A model generated the notes under the pieces. That model made no database searches and had not been told where the DNA came from. It was given only the letters and a program-made list of their open reading frames with translations. A DNA stretch of 50,795 bases, from NCBI GenBank assembly GCA_023091735.1, contig JALKBU010000296.1, positions 1 through 50,795 of the forward strand. Reading direction: 5' to 3'. Of the stretch, positions 7,171 to 18,700 are shown piece after piece. This stretch comes from Trichomonas tenax (lineage: Eukaryota; Parabasalia; Trichomonadida; Trichomonadidae). Both the position numbers and the translations under genes were made by a program. How positions within the stretch are numbered: position 1 is the first letter of the stretch; every line of letters starts with the position of its first letter.

Positions 7171-8385
7171 CTATTGATCTATAATTGATTTGATGCGTTT
7201 CTTGTGTGATTTAACAATCAATCGCATATGTTTATCATTCTTGAATTTATCTAAAACCTGATCGAGAACAGATAACTGCATTTCAAGCTCAAACTTCGAG
7301 AAAGTCTTATAATATCTTTCTGGATCAAGACTTAAGAAGGAATTTCTAAACTGATCATCGTATAGTTTCGTACTGAGCCATTCTTGAAGTGTCTTTGATT
7401 TTCCATACTTTATCAAAATTTCGGGAGATGGAAGCAAAGGAGCAGATTCATTAGATATAAATTGTCTCACATCATCGCCAAAGAGGCCGGTCCCCCTTAT
7501 TAAGCTGAAAGGATCACGACACAGTCTATGTAGAATGATGTGTTTGCATAATTCATCAAGTTTTTGAGCGCAAGGAAGCCATTCTTGGAATCTTTCTTCT
7601 GATTGCCCAATTTCTTTTTCTTTGAATATGAATTTCTTCTTTCTGTTTGCGATTTTGGTGACTCCTATGATCCTTGCTTCTTTGTCGATGGAAGGATCAG
7701 TCTCATCTACATTATATTTGATCTCAATCTTGCCTTTATATTGTATTGGAACACTCAATCCTGAAATTGTGAAAACAACTTTAGACAATAGATTAGGATC
7801 GCTGCATTCTACATATATAGGTACACCCGACAACAGAGTCTCCCATAGATTCCTATAATTAGTGTTTTCGGGTAAAATTAAAGATGGTTTCCATGTGAAT
7901 GTGTTTGAAGGCGAATAATCAATGCTTTGGTCGTACTCTGTCTCAGACAGTACAATATGAAGTATATTATCGTTCACAGTCCAAAAACTGAGCAATGATG
8001 AAACATAAAGAAATAAAGCATTTATATCGAGGTCAGCGTACTTCGTTGGATAATCGCCTTCGATATTTTCGTAGAATGTGTAGAAAATTGTGTGAAATGG
8101 AGTTTTCGTCATTATTAAAAATGCGTATTTCCTATCTTTATGATGGAAATGATAAACATGATAGAAATAGGAGTTGTTTGTAAACGTGAAAATGCGATGA
8201 GTCGCAAATTTCACATCTTTTGGATTTATATTTCGCTCAATAGCAGGATCGAGCACTGTGTTGGTGTATGATTCGACATTAGATCGCGCAAAAACGACTT
8301 CTCCATCGTTGTTTATCTTATAAAGAGAAAACGAATCTATAACTTTGATTCCTTGTTGTGCCAAAACTTGATGAAAAATAACCAT
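7171..8385 (-). CDS. DENN-domain-like protein, DENND6/DENND10 type (404 aa)
   Basis: DENN proteins exchange GDP for GTP on Rab GTPases at endosomal membranes. Weak but ordered resemblance is seen. A beta-rich N-terminal part ends with DRKYAFLIMTKTPF (about 84-97), like the u-DENN segment. Next is the segment NLWETLLSGVPIYVECSDP (179-197), which matches the LWE-x-x-L-x-G-x-P signature of the central domain. Then comes EARIIGVTKIANRKKKF (236-252), at the place where DENND6 proteins have ILGVTNPFF. The C-terminal third is helical and charged. The length suits a compact DENND10-like protein. The start at 8385 is the first ATG and is preceded by AT-rich DNA. Unusually, the TNPFF motif is degenerate. 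The gene stands alone, with more than 900 bp free on both sides. Confidence 0.5.
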   Translation of the reverse strand: MVIFHQVLAQQGIKVIDSFSLYKINNDGEVVFARSNVESYTNTVLDPAIERNINPKDVKFATHRIFTFTNNSYFYHVYHFHHKDRKYAFLIMTKTPFHTIFYTFYENIEGDYPTKYADLDINALFLYVSSLLSFWTVNDNILHIVLSETEYDQSIDYSPSNTFTWKPSLILPENTNYRNLWETLLSGVPIYVECSDPNLLSKVVFTISGLSVPIQYKGKIEIKYNVDETDPSIDKEARIIGVTKIANRKKKFIFKEKEIGQSEERFQEWLPCAQKLDELCKHIILHRLCRDPFSLIRGTGLFGDDVRQFISNESAPLLPSPEILIKYGKSKTLQEWLSTKLYDDQFRNSFLSLDPERYYKTFSKFELEMQLSVLDQVLDKFKNDKHMRLIVKSHKKRIKSIIDQ

Positions 8386-9306
8386 TTTCTTTCGAATCAG
8401 TATTTAAAGGCATCAAAGCAATATACTCTTATATTATTTCGCTTTGATTCTTAAAAATATTTTTTTGAAATATATTAATTTAATAATACATTTGGCATAG
8501 GCTTATCGCAACCATCAGCTTCCATAGTATAGTTAGTTCACAGCTTTATTTTCATCAGATATCGAATCAAAATTTTTCAATATTAAATTTGTTTTATCAT
8601 CCATCGACAATATGATATTATGTTTCAATTTGATATATTTGTTTCATTTGAAACTAAAACAAGTCTTGTCTTTTCGATTTATAAAGAGATCAAATTAGAA
8701 ATGTTCCAACTCGAGATGTCTTAAACCTAATATTGTTCTAAGTGGGATATGCTACAAATAGCCAGAAGTTACCTACTACCATGTTGAATGTAGGTATTGT
8801 CGATCAAGGTTTTGACAAATCAAAATAATTTTCAAAATGTATACACAATCAGATTAAAAACAATGCAGTAATATTATAGATAACTTCATGTTAATACATG
8901 GCATTAATTCAGATGCGATAAGCAGTAATTCACAAATCTATAATTTATTTAATAAGCATGCTTCGAGCTCATTGATATAATATGGTCCATATATATCGGG
9001 AATTGCCACTTAAGGCATTACATTGCCTCAAAGTTATGCTTGTTTTAAGGCAATAACAGATGAATTTTTGAATCATAAAAAAAAATAATTTGTTGTAAAC
9101 TTTACAAAGTGATTCAAAATCATTTTTGTATTTTTCTTTATTAATTCATTATTTTAAGCATCTACGGTTTGTAAAGTGTCAAAATTGAGAACTCGTCATT
9201 TAACTTTTTTACTTGGTCTGTATAGAGTTCTAATCTAATAGAGATTCTAAATTTATCAATTTTGGTCGATGAAATTTGATTTTGAGAGTTAAAACACTTC
9301 TATCAA
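8386..9306. other. Intergenic region, no gene seen
   Basis: The sequence is AT-rich with only short random frames. A small ACCTAC/GTAGGT stem is present near 8770-8796, and GGCA/TGCC repeats occur near 9018-9050. Nothing supports a gene. Confidence 0.55.
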
Positions 9307-10351
9307 CCTTGAATTTTTTTTTTTTTTTTTTTTTTTTTTCTCGTTTACTCTTTTGAGTTTTGCGATTATCAACGAGTGACCCCCCTATAGATCAGATAAA
9401 ACATTTACGTGCCTTTCTGGGGTTCTGTTTACAGTGGTATCAATAATATCTCTGCAAACAAAGACGAAGCCGCTCATCCAATATGATTTTGCTTAAACGA
9501 ACACTATCTTGTATTGGAAGATGATGAAAGCTCTTCTCTTATCTATTGTAGGTATAACTGCATGTTAATAATATAGATATAGCCTATATTAAATTGCAGA
9601 ATTTATAAATATATTAACAAAATCAATTATAATTAATACATTCATAAACAGTGTGATTATAGATTATTATTTTGAGAATATGAGACTCTGTTTTTGTATT
9701 TTTAAAAAAGCAATAATTTAACTTATTTAGTATTTCCATTTATTTTAATAAGAAATTGGTGCTTTTCAGGGGTGCTGAGTATGTTTATAGCATTTGCTTG
9801 TCTATTTAACTTGAGGATCTCCATACCTCAATGAGATTTCAGAGAATTGTGACATGTAAAATAAAGAAAGCCACCATTTTTGACACTTATTATCTGATAT
9901 TTGTAGTGTAAAGTCGAAAATTTGATATGTAATGTTACCAATGAGCAAATTTTGTGTGAACCTGTGGTAGCATAACGTTAGGTATGCTCGATGCATGAGC
10001 AAAGGAAGGCCGTTTGACACGCGCGCATAGAGTATTTTTTCTTTTCTATTTTTTGATTTTTCTAGGGGAACTCTTGCAAAAATAAGCGAGCAAACGCTAT
10101 AATAGTGAGATGTATTTGTTATAATCATCAAAGAGATTCATAACAGAAGCCCATTAATGATTTGTAAAGGGTTTCTGTTTGTAATCATATCATGATTAAG
10201 TAATACCTTGCTAAGATCATGAAACAGATTGCACCACTAGAATCAGCACCCCAAAAAAGCACGTAAATGTTTCATCAGATTCGTCCACAAAGGGGGTTAC
10301 TCGTTAAAAATCGCAAAACTCAAAAGAGTAAACGAGAAAAAAAATTCAAGG
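9307..10351. mobile_element. 1.05-kb element with inverted termini of about 110 bp
   Basis: The left end (CCTTGAATTTTT, then a run of about 27 T, then CTCGTTTACTCTTTTGAGTT) is the reverse complement of the right end, which closes with AACTCAAAAGAGTAAACGAG and AAAATTCAAGG at 10351. Similarity goes on inward past CGAGT-GACCCCC and ACATTTACGTGC to about 9431 on the left and 10240 on the right, with growing divergence. The only sizeable inner frame (9802-10131, minus) does not resemble a transposase, so this looks like a non-autonomous MITE-type element. No target-site duplication was seen. A TGACATGTAAA motif lies inside at 9850-9860. GCTTTTCAGGGGTGCTGA near 9760-9777 repeats part of the right arm. 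Confidence 0.7.
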
Positions 10352-10357
10352 CAGTAT

Positions 10358-10994
10358 TTTTCCTTCTGCGGTGTAGTCCCGCGACCTTCATAACTTTTTA
10401 TCTGATCAATATTTTTTCGATTTGAAAGTACTTTCATGAACTTATTGATAGTTTTCTATCCAGTGGTGTAAGTGGCACAGTCTATATATCTATCAAATCA
10501 TTGATTGCATTTCAAATCGTCCAAAATATACGATTTCCAGCATAAATGTATGCACTAATATGCAGCGCTGAGGAAAGATGGTGTCTCAGCGCATAATTTT
10601 TTTTTCATTGCCAAATCTAAGATTCTAAAATTTTACATTATTACAGCTGCAAATCCAAATACCATCAAATTCAATAACTTTCATGTGTATAATCGCCCTC
10701 AAATCAATTAATGAATTAGTTGCATTTTTAATTTTAAGCGTATAAGAGGCATTTGAATCAATAATACACATAAAAGTATCATATGCTGCATAGTAGCACA
10801 TACATTTATGCTGGATATCGTATATTTTTGGACGATTTGAAATGCAATCAATGATTTGATAGATATATAGACTGTGCCACTTACACCACTGGATAGAAAA
10901 CTATCAATAAGTTCATGAAAGTACTTTCAAATCGAAAAAATATTGATCAGATAAAAAGTTATGAAGGTCGCGGGACTAAACCGCAGAAGGAAAA
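10358..10994. mobile_element. Foldback element with arms of about 209 bp
   Basis: The arms 10358-10566 and 10785-10994 are inverted copies of one another with only about six differences (about 97% identity), starting TTTTCCTTCTGCGGT. They are separated by a 218-base spacer. At the inner edge of the left arm lies an extra eight-base-pair hairpin (GCGCTGAG 10565-10572 with CTCAGCGC 10585-10592). The element begins six bases after the right end of the 9307-10351 element, so one may have inserted at the edge of the other. No protein-coding frame is credible inside. The close similarity of the arms suggests recent insertion or ongoing gene conversion. Confidence 0.75.
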
Positions 10995-11146
10995 TTTTTC
11001 CCGAAAAAATGGAGCCCTTCTATCAAATTATACATTTTCTAAAAGGAAAAATTTGATGATGAATCAACATTGTAGTGCAATTTTGCAGACTGAGCTGGAA
11101 AGTTATCCTAAATACGATTTGTTTGAAAAAAATTAAAATTTATTTT

Positions 11147-11173
11147 AAAAACGCTCTGGAAAAGAGCGTTTTG
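11147..11173. other. Perfect ten-base-pair hairpin
   Basis: AAAACGCTCT (11148-11157) pairs perfectly with AGAGCGTTTT (11163-11172) over a five-base loop. It lies 150 bp beyond the foldback element and before a small broken gene. No bacterial-type terminator is implied in this eukaryotic sequence. Confidence 0.6.
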
Positions 11174-11252
11174 AAATTCAGATAGTTTTCCATTATCAAG
11201 AGATCAGATATATAGGCTTAAAGCCATACAATATTAGCTCCCAAGAAAATGA

Positions 11253-11542
11253 TTAACTATCAGTATAGTTAAAAAGGAATGCTAACCCATCTTCTTCAAA
11301 CATATTTTGGTCGGAAGGGGAAGTAAAAATCTTACTTTCTTCATCAATATTTTTTGAAATAAGTTCAGTTTCGAAGAATTGAAAAGCATCATTTTGGTCT
11401 GAAGCATTTTCACAATAACTTGTTCTGGAGTTTTTGGTCTTTTCCAATCTGGAATAAAGTAATTTTTCTCACGAAGTCTTTGTTGGCTTTCTAGGGCTTC
11501 TTTTGTTGTCGCCTTCGATTTCATTATTGCGCTTAATCTCAA
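11253..11542 (-). pseudogene. Small unknown gene, apparently frameshifted
   Basis: Two overlapping minus-strand frames each hold half of a plausible protein. The upstream one starts at 11542 and reads MRLSAIMKSKATTKEALESQ up to IPDWKRPKTPEQVIVK. The downstream one reads NDAFQFFETELISKNIDEES to MFEEDGLAFLFNYTDS and stops at 11253. The composition switches from basic to acidic between them. A one-base indel near 11400-11440 would join the halves. No family was recognised. It may instead be chance, since both parts are short. Confidence 0.3.
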
Positions 11543-11691
11543 GCTTTACATTACCGAAAATTCCACTGAAGGAAGCAAATTTTTTTCCCAATGCATATAT
11601 AGGAAATGCAGCATGCATTTCTCGTTTTTAGTATCACACTTTATCTTTTCTATTGTGAATATCTTGCTGGATAGGATTATAAGTGCGCAAA

Positions 11692-11760
11692 ACTTCTTAC
11701 GTAAACTTATCAAAATACTTCTTACGTAAACTTATCAAAAAATACTTATTACATAAAAAT
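11692..11760 (+). repeat. Short tandem repeat of about 25 bp
   Basis: ACTTCTTACGTAAACTTATC plus AAAAT occurs at 11692-11716 and again at 11717-11743 with two extra A. A decayed third unit (ACTTATTACATAAAAAT) follows. It lies in the 3' flank of the ankyrin pseudogene. Confidence 0.75.
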
Positions 11761-11925
11761 TTTAATAAGATGATTTTGCAACATCAAAAAATGGATTCAT
11801 TTAGTACAATTTTGAGTGTTGTTATCAAAAACTAAGGCACGATTTGCATAAAATTTTTGAGGCACAAGTTTTTCAATTAACGTATTTTTGTGGCAGGAAT
11901 TTCACAATTTATAAAAATTAAAATG

Positions 11926-14131
11926 TCAAACAAAAAAATTTTGTTTTGCACCTGCATTAATTAATGTTTCAAGAATCTTTCCATGTTTTTTACTTTTGTC
12001 GCATATCTGTTTAGCAATATCGAGTGCGGTTTGATTTGATTTATTAGGCTCATTGAGAAGAGCATCATGCTTTACAAGATATTCAACAGCTTCGAGATTT
12101 CCATTCATTACTGAATAATGTAATGGAGTGCAATCATTCAAATCCTTATCATTTTTATTGGATCCATGGGAAATGAGATATGAAAGAATGGAAACATTTC
12201 CTCCTTTATTTGATGCATGAACAACTGATTCGCCTTTTTTATTCTTTTCATTGGCATTTGCACCTTTCGATTTTAGGAATTTCACGATATCATAATGACC
12301 TTTCTTTGCTGCAATGAAAATGCATGATTCCAATTTCAATGATTTTGAATTGATATCACAACCGATTGAGTGTAGGTATTTGACTGCGGCCAAACTTCCA
12401 GTTCGTGACGCAAAAAGTATTGCATTATATCCATTTTTTTCCTCCAATTTTTATCCAAACCAATAGAAATTAAACATTTAATGGCATCGATTTTTCCTTT
12501 CGCTGCATCCTCAAATTTTGCATTATTTCCATATTTATTAATTGCAAATACGTTACAGCCTCCTTGGTGAAGCATTTTCATTAACTTAGTGTTATCTATC
12601 ATTCCTGCTTTCACGAAAATTATACTTCCTTTATCATTTGGCATTTCGTTTAATCCGAGACTACATGCTGCAGAAATGGTTTGAATGTCGTTGTCTTGAG
12701 AAAGCTTATCGAATAAATCATATGCTGTATCAAAATCTTTGACAGAAAACAGATCCAAAATAATCCTCGCAGAAGGAATTTGTTGTTTAGATTTGAGAGC
12801 TGTACATAAGTTTTGATTAAAAGCTTTACATGTTGGAAGATCAATTGTAACAATTCTTGATGCCGCATCTAAAGTTTTTGTTTCATCCATTATATAATTT
12901 GCTGAATAATATGTCGCTTCCATTGTGTTAACTTGTCCTTCTAAAGCCATCACCTTTGAATTTAATTGTTCTTTTTCCTGATTAACATTTGCTATTTGAC
13001 TTTCCATTTCATTTACTTTAGTTTGCAATCCACTATTTTGCTGCTTTAAGTTGTTAATTTCTGTCTTATAACTTTCATTGGTTGTTTGGGGTCCTCTATT
13101 ATTTGTATTTAACGTTGAAGCATTGGTTGCAAGAGAATTATTCTGTGTCTTTAAATCACTTATTTCTTTCCTCAATTTTGTAATTTCTGCAGCATTTGAG
13201 TTCTTTGTATTTGTTAAATTTGTATTCTCTGTCTTAAGTTTGTTGACTTCAGTTTGCAGAGAATTTCATTTAGTGTTTAAATCTATGTTGTCTTTTTTCA
13301 ACTTTGCAACTTCAGTTTGTGAAGCATTATTTGATGTGTTTAAATTTGATCTTTCTGATTTTATTTTGTTTAATTCTGTTTCTAATGTTTTAACTTTATT
13401 TGTAAGGGTTGTGTTTTCTGTTTTAAGCTTCGAATTTTCTGTTTGACTCGTTTTCAATGATGCGGCTAATTTGTTGTTATAATTATTTAAATTTGTTCTT
13501 TCAGAATTTAATGTCTGATTGATTGTTGATAATGATTGATTTCCTTGTTTTAGTTTTGCAATTTTGGTTTGAAGCTTCTCATTAATGGTAGTCATACTTG
13601 TTCCGATTGCTTTCAGCTGAGTAATGTTTCTATATTTGTATTTTTTAATTTTATATCAGTATTTAAATTTGCGATTTCTTGATTTTTGAATTCCAATGTT
13701 TTTCGGACAGCTTCATGCTCTGAAATTATTTTCTTGACATTTTCATTCTGTTCCATATTGTTCTTTTGCTTTTTAAAGTCTTCTGTTTTCGCCCTTTCTT
13801 CTGCATTCTTATTGAAAATCTAAGTTACGGTCTCATATATGGGCCTTAGTGGCTTCAAATGAAGTGCTTTATGCATTGATCTCATGAAATCGAAAAAAAA
13901 AATCATCAAAACCGATATTTAACTTCTGAAATATCTTCAACCTTTCTATAGTTTCAAGGTGTTTTCTACTATTGAGAAGATTAACGTTGCTTCTGCCCCA
14001 TTTAATTTTGATCTATTAATTAACTCAACATTGGTTTCAAACTCGAACAGATCGAACAGAGTCTGATTTTTAATAAATTTTGGCATCTCTTTTGCTGTCT
14101 GTTCAATGTCTAAATTGAGTTCTTCGCCCAT
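11926..14131 (-). pseudogene. Coiled-coil plus ankyrin-repeat protein, multiply disrupted
   Basis: Read on the minus strand from ATG 14131, the pieces form one trichomonad ankyrin gene. The N-terminal part (MGEELNLDIEQ...KNQTLFDLFEF...LINRSKL) resembles the head found before DUF3447/ankyrin repeats in Trichomonas. Next comes a decayed linker at 13820-13945, then a long coiled coil rich in Asn, Lys, Gln and Glu (about 13820 to 12900), then a helical region and ankyrin repeats (from about 12600; NDCTPLHYSVMNGNLEAVEY is a typical repeat). Lesions seen: a stop near 13820, a frame change near 13610, an in-frame TGA at 13266-13268, and a frame change at a seven-A run near 12436-12447. Ankyrin arrays bind protein partners; nothing more specific can be said. 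The gene cannot give a full-length product. A TIR element lies 10 bp upstream of its start. Confidence 0.75.
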
Positions 14132-14141
14132 TTTTATTTTA

Positions 14142-15460
14142 CCCTATTTCACATCAGGATCGCCACAGGCCTAAATGAGGGAGTGTCACGAAATATGGAA
14201 AAGGATTGTTGTTCAAATCTCGTTGCACATATTTTTTATCTTTTTAAGTCACTTTTAATGTTTGAATATTTTAAATATCACAAATGAAAGAAAAGATTGG
14301 ATCTATTCTTGTAATGTAGCTGTTGTATAACACATTTAGGCATTGTGTGCATCAGGTTCAAATCCGGAAAGATAGTTTTTTTCTTTTTAAGTCGACGTTA
14401 TGGAGTCTAAACAAATTTTTCTGCTATCTTAAGTATTAAAATATAAATATCACTTGATCATATGTTAAGAATATCATAATATTTTTTTGTTATCTCAATA
14501 AATCAAGAAAATTAAAAATGGAAAATGTTTAAAATTGACTTTTTGATTTGAAAATCAATACTATGTAAACAGAAGATATTGTAGAATGTATAATATCTGA
14601 AAATCAAAATTTGCTATGAAAATTTATTATTTAAAATTTAAACAATTACTCATTTATTACAATACAACAGATATTTTAAAAATTTAAATCATAAAATGTT
14701 TACAATAATTCTTAATGAATGCGAAACACCAGAGAAAAGAGGTGAAATAGAAATAATCAAATTTTTAATGAAAATTCAAAAAACTGTGATTCAAGACTTT
14801 ATATTATGTTGATATACTTTATAAATATATTTATTCTCAATAGTTATTTTTAAAATTTAAAAGCCTTTTTCTGAAAATATTATGAGAAACATTTGGTTTT
14901 TGGTATCTAAGTTGTAATAATCAATGAATAGACTCTCTGTATGATACTACTAACAACGGTAATATTATTTGAATACGAATAAGTATATTTTTCATGTTTT
15001 TGAGAAAATCATCAGCAGAATTTCGACGTTTTGTAAGAATTAGTTAATAATAAATATGCAGGTATGCGACAAATCGCCAATATATTACGATTCATCGTTA
15101 GGTTTTAATCAAATATTGTTTTTAAGGATCAGAAATTATTAACGGCATGATATCTTTTTTATTTCTGCAATAGCCGACATGTACGAAATATTTGAGCAAT
15201 CGAGAGGTAAAGTTAGTGATTGTCGTATGATTTTTCTGGAAAAATGAAAATCGCATTATTGAAGATCCATTTCTTGGATAACTAACGGTATAGATGTATA
15301 GTAGTATACGAGATAAATCATCTTGCAAATGCTTGGCTTGCAATTTCTATATGATTTTGGGTGAACTCGGTATAGCCATCCATTAAAAATTAAATCTGAC
15401 AATATGACATGTAAATATGCTCTAAGGCAGGGGGAGTGGCGGTCCTGATGTTAAATAGGG
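14142..15460. mobile_element. TA-flanked element of 1.32 kb with 27-bp terminal inverted repeats
   Basis: The left terminus (CCCTATTTCACATCAGGA, then TCGCCAC) and the reverse complement of the right terminus (CCCTATTTAACATCAGGA, then CCGCCAC) differ at only two positions. Both ends are flanked by TA (14140-14141 and 15461-15462), the target duplication of Tc1/mariner elements, and the length of 1,319 bp is right for a mariner. However, no transposase frame or motif survives inside; the longest frame (15122-15343, minus, 73 residues) was not recognised. It is therefore a decayed or non-autonomous copy. A TGACATGTAAA motif lies near the right end (15405-15415). The insertion is 10 bp upstream of the ankyrin pseudogene's start codon and so probably cut off its promoter. 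Confidence 0.7.
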
Positions 15461-15737
15461 TATTTCAAATAAACATAGTCATATATTTTTTTTCTCGTTA
15501 TAACACAGATAAAACATAACAGAAAACTCTAGATAGCTATATTTTAATAAAATAATCATATTTGCTCAAAATTTTTTTAATAGATTTTTAATTCATCATA
15601 ATCATCGACTTATATATTTATAATCATATTGTATGATTCGATTATTTGTTATTTTTAATGTTTATGCTCAGTTTTTTCGAAAGTAATATTTATCAAATAA
15701 ATAAATCTATTTTATAACAAATAAATAAACATTTCCG

Positions 15738-18700
15738 CTATTCAAGTGGAAGCTGGTGAAAAAGGTAAGAAAGTTCTTTTGCATCAACAGTTTCCTTGGC
15801 GAAGAATTCTTGGAATTTCTTATTAACAAATAATACGTCTGCCATTTCTCTGAAGCAAACAAACATTGGTTCGTAGTCAGTGCCCTTTGCTTTGACTTCA
15901 GCAAGTCTGAAGAGGATTGCAACAGAAAGGAAGCAACGAATATCTTTGCTTGAAATGAACCTCTTGTTGCAAATAATAGCAGCAATTTCTGCAAATGAAA
16001 GCTTCGATGAAGCAACTTCAAATGCTTTGAAAGCAGCGAGAATTCCATTCTTTGCACCTTCAGTTATAACAGCTCTGCTTGCTTCACTGACAGCAATAGC
16101 AACATCACTCAAATCAAGGCGCTGCATAACTTCACTCCTCGGAGCATTGGCGAGGCAATATAATGATTCAACATCACCGTTAAGAGCATTTTGATAAACA
16201 GTTTCGAGGTTTGTTAAATCGCCGCCATTTGTGACATCAATGATGCAATTAGTATCCTTGAAAGATTCATCGTATCTGAGGACGAATGAAGAATTCTTCG
16301 GGAAAACCATTGGTGGAACTTTTGGTAATATCTTTCGAATAGAATCAACTATTTTTTGTGGAAGTGGTTTTCCACATTTAGCGAACAATGATCTATAAAA
16401 TGTTCTACTAAATGAAGGCGTGTAGAATTGATATTCATCTTCGATCTCGTAGCTAACCTCATTATGGTCCTTGAATTGAACGGCCGGATAGGTATACTTC
16501 AAAATATGTGGCTTGATCTTTTCTATTTCAGTTTCTGTTGGATCGATGAACTTAAGATAGACTGCCATAGAAGATTTCTTCCTTGTTGCAGTGATAACCC
16601 AAGCTCTTGATGCTTCTGGGATGGAAGCAGCAACATAATGCTTCTTTTCTCGTCCAACCATTAAGAATTCCTGAGTCCAGTTGTAATTTGATGGAAGCAA
16701 ATAATATGGCTCCGTATAGTCGTCACTCTTAATTGATGAGAATATCGTTGCCAAAGCGACTTTGCACTGGTCAACAGATCCAAAGTCACTTGTTGTAACT
16801 GGTTCATCAGACAAGATTTTCTCACTCATATTCTTGTCCATCATTATGATTGCATTCAACACAGCTCTTTGAGGATAATTTCTGTGTAAGCGAGCTGCTT
16901 CGAATAAGTCGCTCTTTGGAACTTTCATGTCATTCAAAACTGTATCAACAGCATTAGAAATGTGCTCTGGCATCTTATCATAAAGACATCTGATGGATTT
17001 GAAGAAAACATAAGCAGCTGCTGTTTGTACTTCGTTTGTTGCTCTTATTCTCTTAGCAATGATTTCCTCATCAAGCTTGATAACAAATCTTTCTGCATAA
17101 CAGAGTGCTCCTAAAAGAAGTTTGTCGTCATTGGCCTTGTAAACAAAATCAATCATCTGCTTTTCGTACTCTCTTGGAAGCTGTGTCTTTCCATGCCATA
17201 GGAATGAAACTAAGTTTGCAAGAGTTGCTGGCTCTGCGACTCTGCAAACAGGAGCTTTGTAGACATCAATATCATAGACAAATTTGTATGACTTTTCTTC
17301 TTCAAGTGGTTTGTTTTCATCACTTTCCTCCAAAGATTCAACAATCTTCTTTGCTTCTTCAACAAGTTTCTTGATTTCTTCATCATTGCATTCAGCTAAA
17401 GCAATGAGCAGCGGTCCATCGCCGGCCTTAAGAAGCCATTCAGTAACAGGATATTCTTTGGCACATTCTCTTGCCCACGCCATATGATGACCAATTGAAA
17501 CGAAGCTCAAGAACGTTTTCATCTTCTTGAGAGGTTGGTGAAATTCTGTTGCCAAAATCTGAGCAACTTCTCTGTCATAACGAGCAGCTTGAATCATAGC
17601 ATCCTTTCCTAATTCGAGTGCAGATTCGATTCCTTCCAATTCGAATACCATTCTAAATACAAATGTGGAGTATCTTGGTGCATAATTTTCACGAGACAAA
17701 AGGATCAAAAGAGACTTCATTGTTTCTGTTCTGTATTTGGTGTAAAGCTCGATTGCAAATGGAACAACAGTATCAGGGAAACTTGTTGCAAACAGCCTAA
17801 GATAGCGCATCAAAACAATGGATTGCATGTGGTTGCAATTGATTGCATGAGGGAAAAGTGTTGCAAGAGTTTTGATCAATTCTAAGTTGAAAACGCCATA
17901 TTGTGTGTGCGTGAATGGAGCACGTGACGTGAAGAAAAGCTTGTTGATGGTTCCCTGGTCAATCCAATTGATTTTTGGAAGTGTGTCTTCAGAGTCAATG
18001 TTGACATGGAGCGGTTTAGTGAGCATCTTGGCAAGACTCAAAAGTTCCTCAAAAACAAGCGGCGCGCCTGCTCTTGGACGTAATCTGAGTGCTCGGAACA
18101 TCCCCTGAAGAGCGGTTGGTGGAATCATTCCGTATTGAAGCAATTCGAGCGTGAAAAGAACTTCTGGAGATCTGATGATTTCGTAGGCGCAAACAGGGTT
18201 AAGGAGCCAGTCCAATGAGCTTGTTGAGTGCTGGAAACCGTATTTCTTTGTGACCTTGAAGATTAACTTAGCAACGTTCTGGTTTTTAGTTGATACCAAA
18301 CTTTTAACAATTTTTTCAACGCCAACTAACTCGGTCGTTGGGAAATTGCTAATAATTTGTAATAATTGATTCGGAGGCATATTAACTTGAATGATTCTCT
18401 GAATGAAATCTTTTGTCCATTCTGGATCTGCGTTATACATTGATTCTTCGTATCTGTCTAGTATCGTGAGTATGTAGTTGAATGTGTTATCGCGTTGTTT
18501 GTAAAAGAAATCAAGCGTTTCCTGAAATCCTGGAAATTGGTTCATTAACATTATTTTAACAGAAACATTCCTATACGCTTCGAATTCGGCCTTGCAGTCA
18601 ATCACACTTTTGAGCTCAGATGCTTCAATATACCCCTTTGTTACCGCTTTTCCAAGGGCCATAAGCAACATTGCTTGTTCTTCACTGGTATGATCTGGAA

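Noticed and set aside
9314..9340. Run of about 27 T as a retrotransposon poly(A) tail
   Set aside because: It lies inside a terminal repeat that has a shorter inverted A-run at the other end, so it is part of the inverted-repeat element.
9802..10131. Minus-strand 109-residue frame inside the CCTTGAATT element, considered as a transposase
   Set aside because: No catalytic motif or helix-turn-helix is visible and the composition looks like random translation.
14298..14370. A 73-base stretch with GGTTCAAATCC and a partly matching acceptor stem, suggesting a tRNA
   Set aside because: The D stem and anticodon stem do not pair in register and the T loop is displaced by one base; it lies inside the TA-flanked element.
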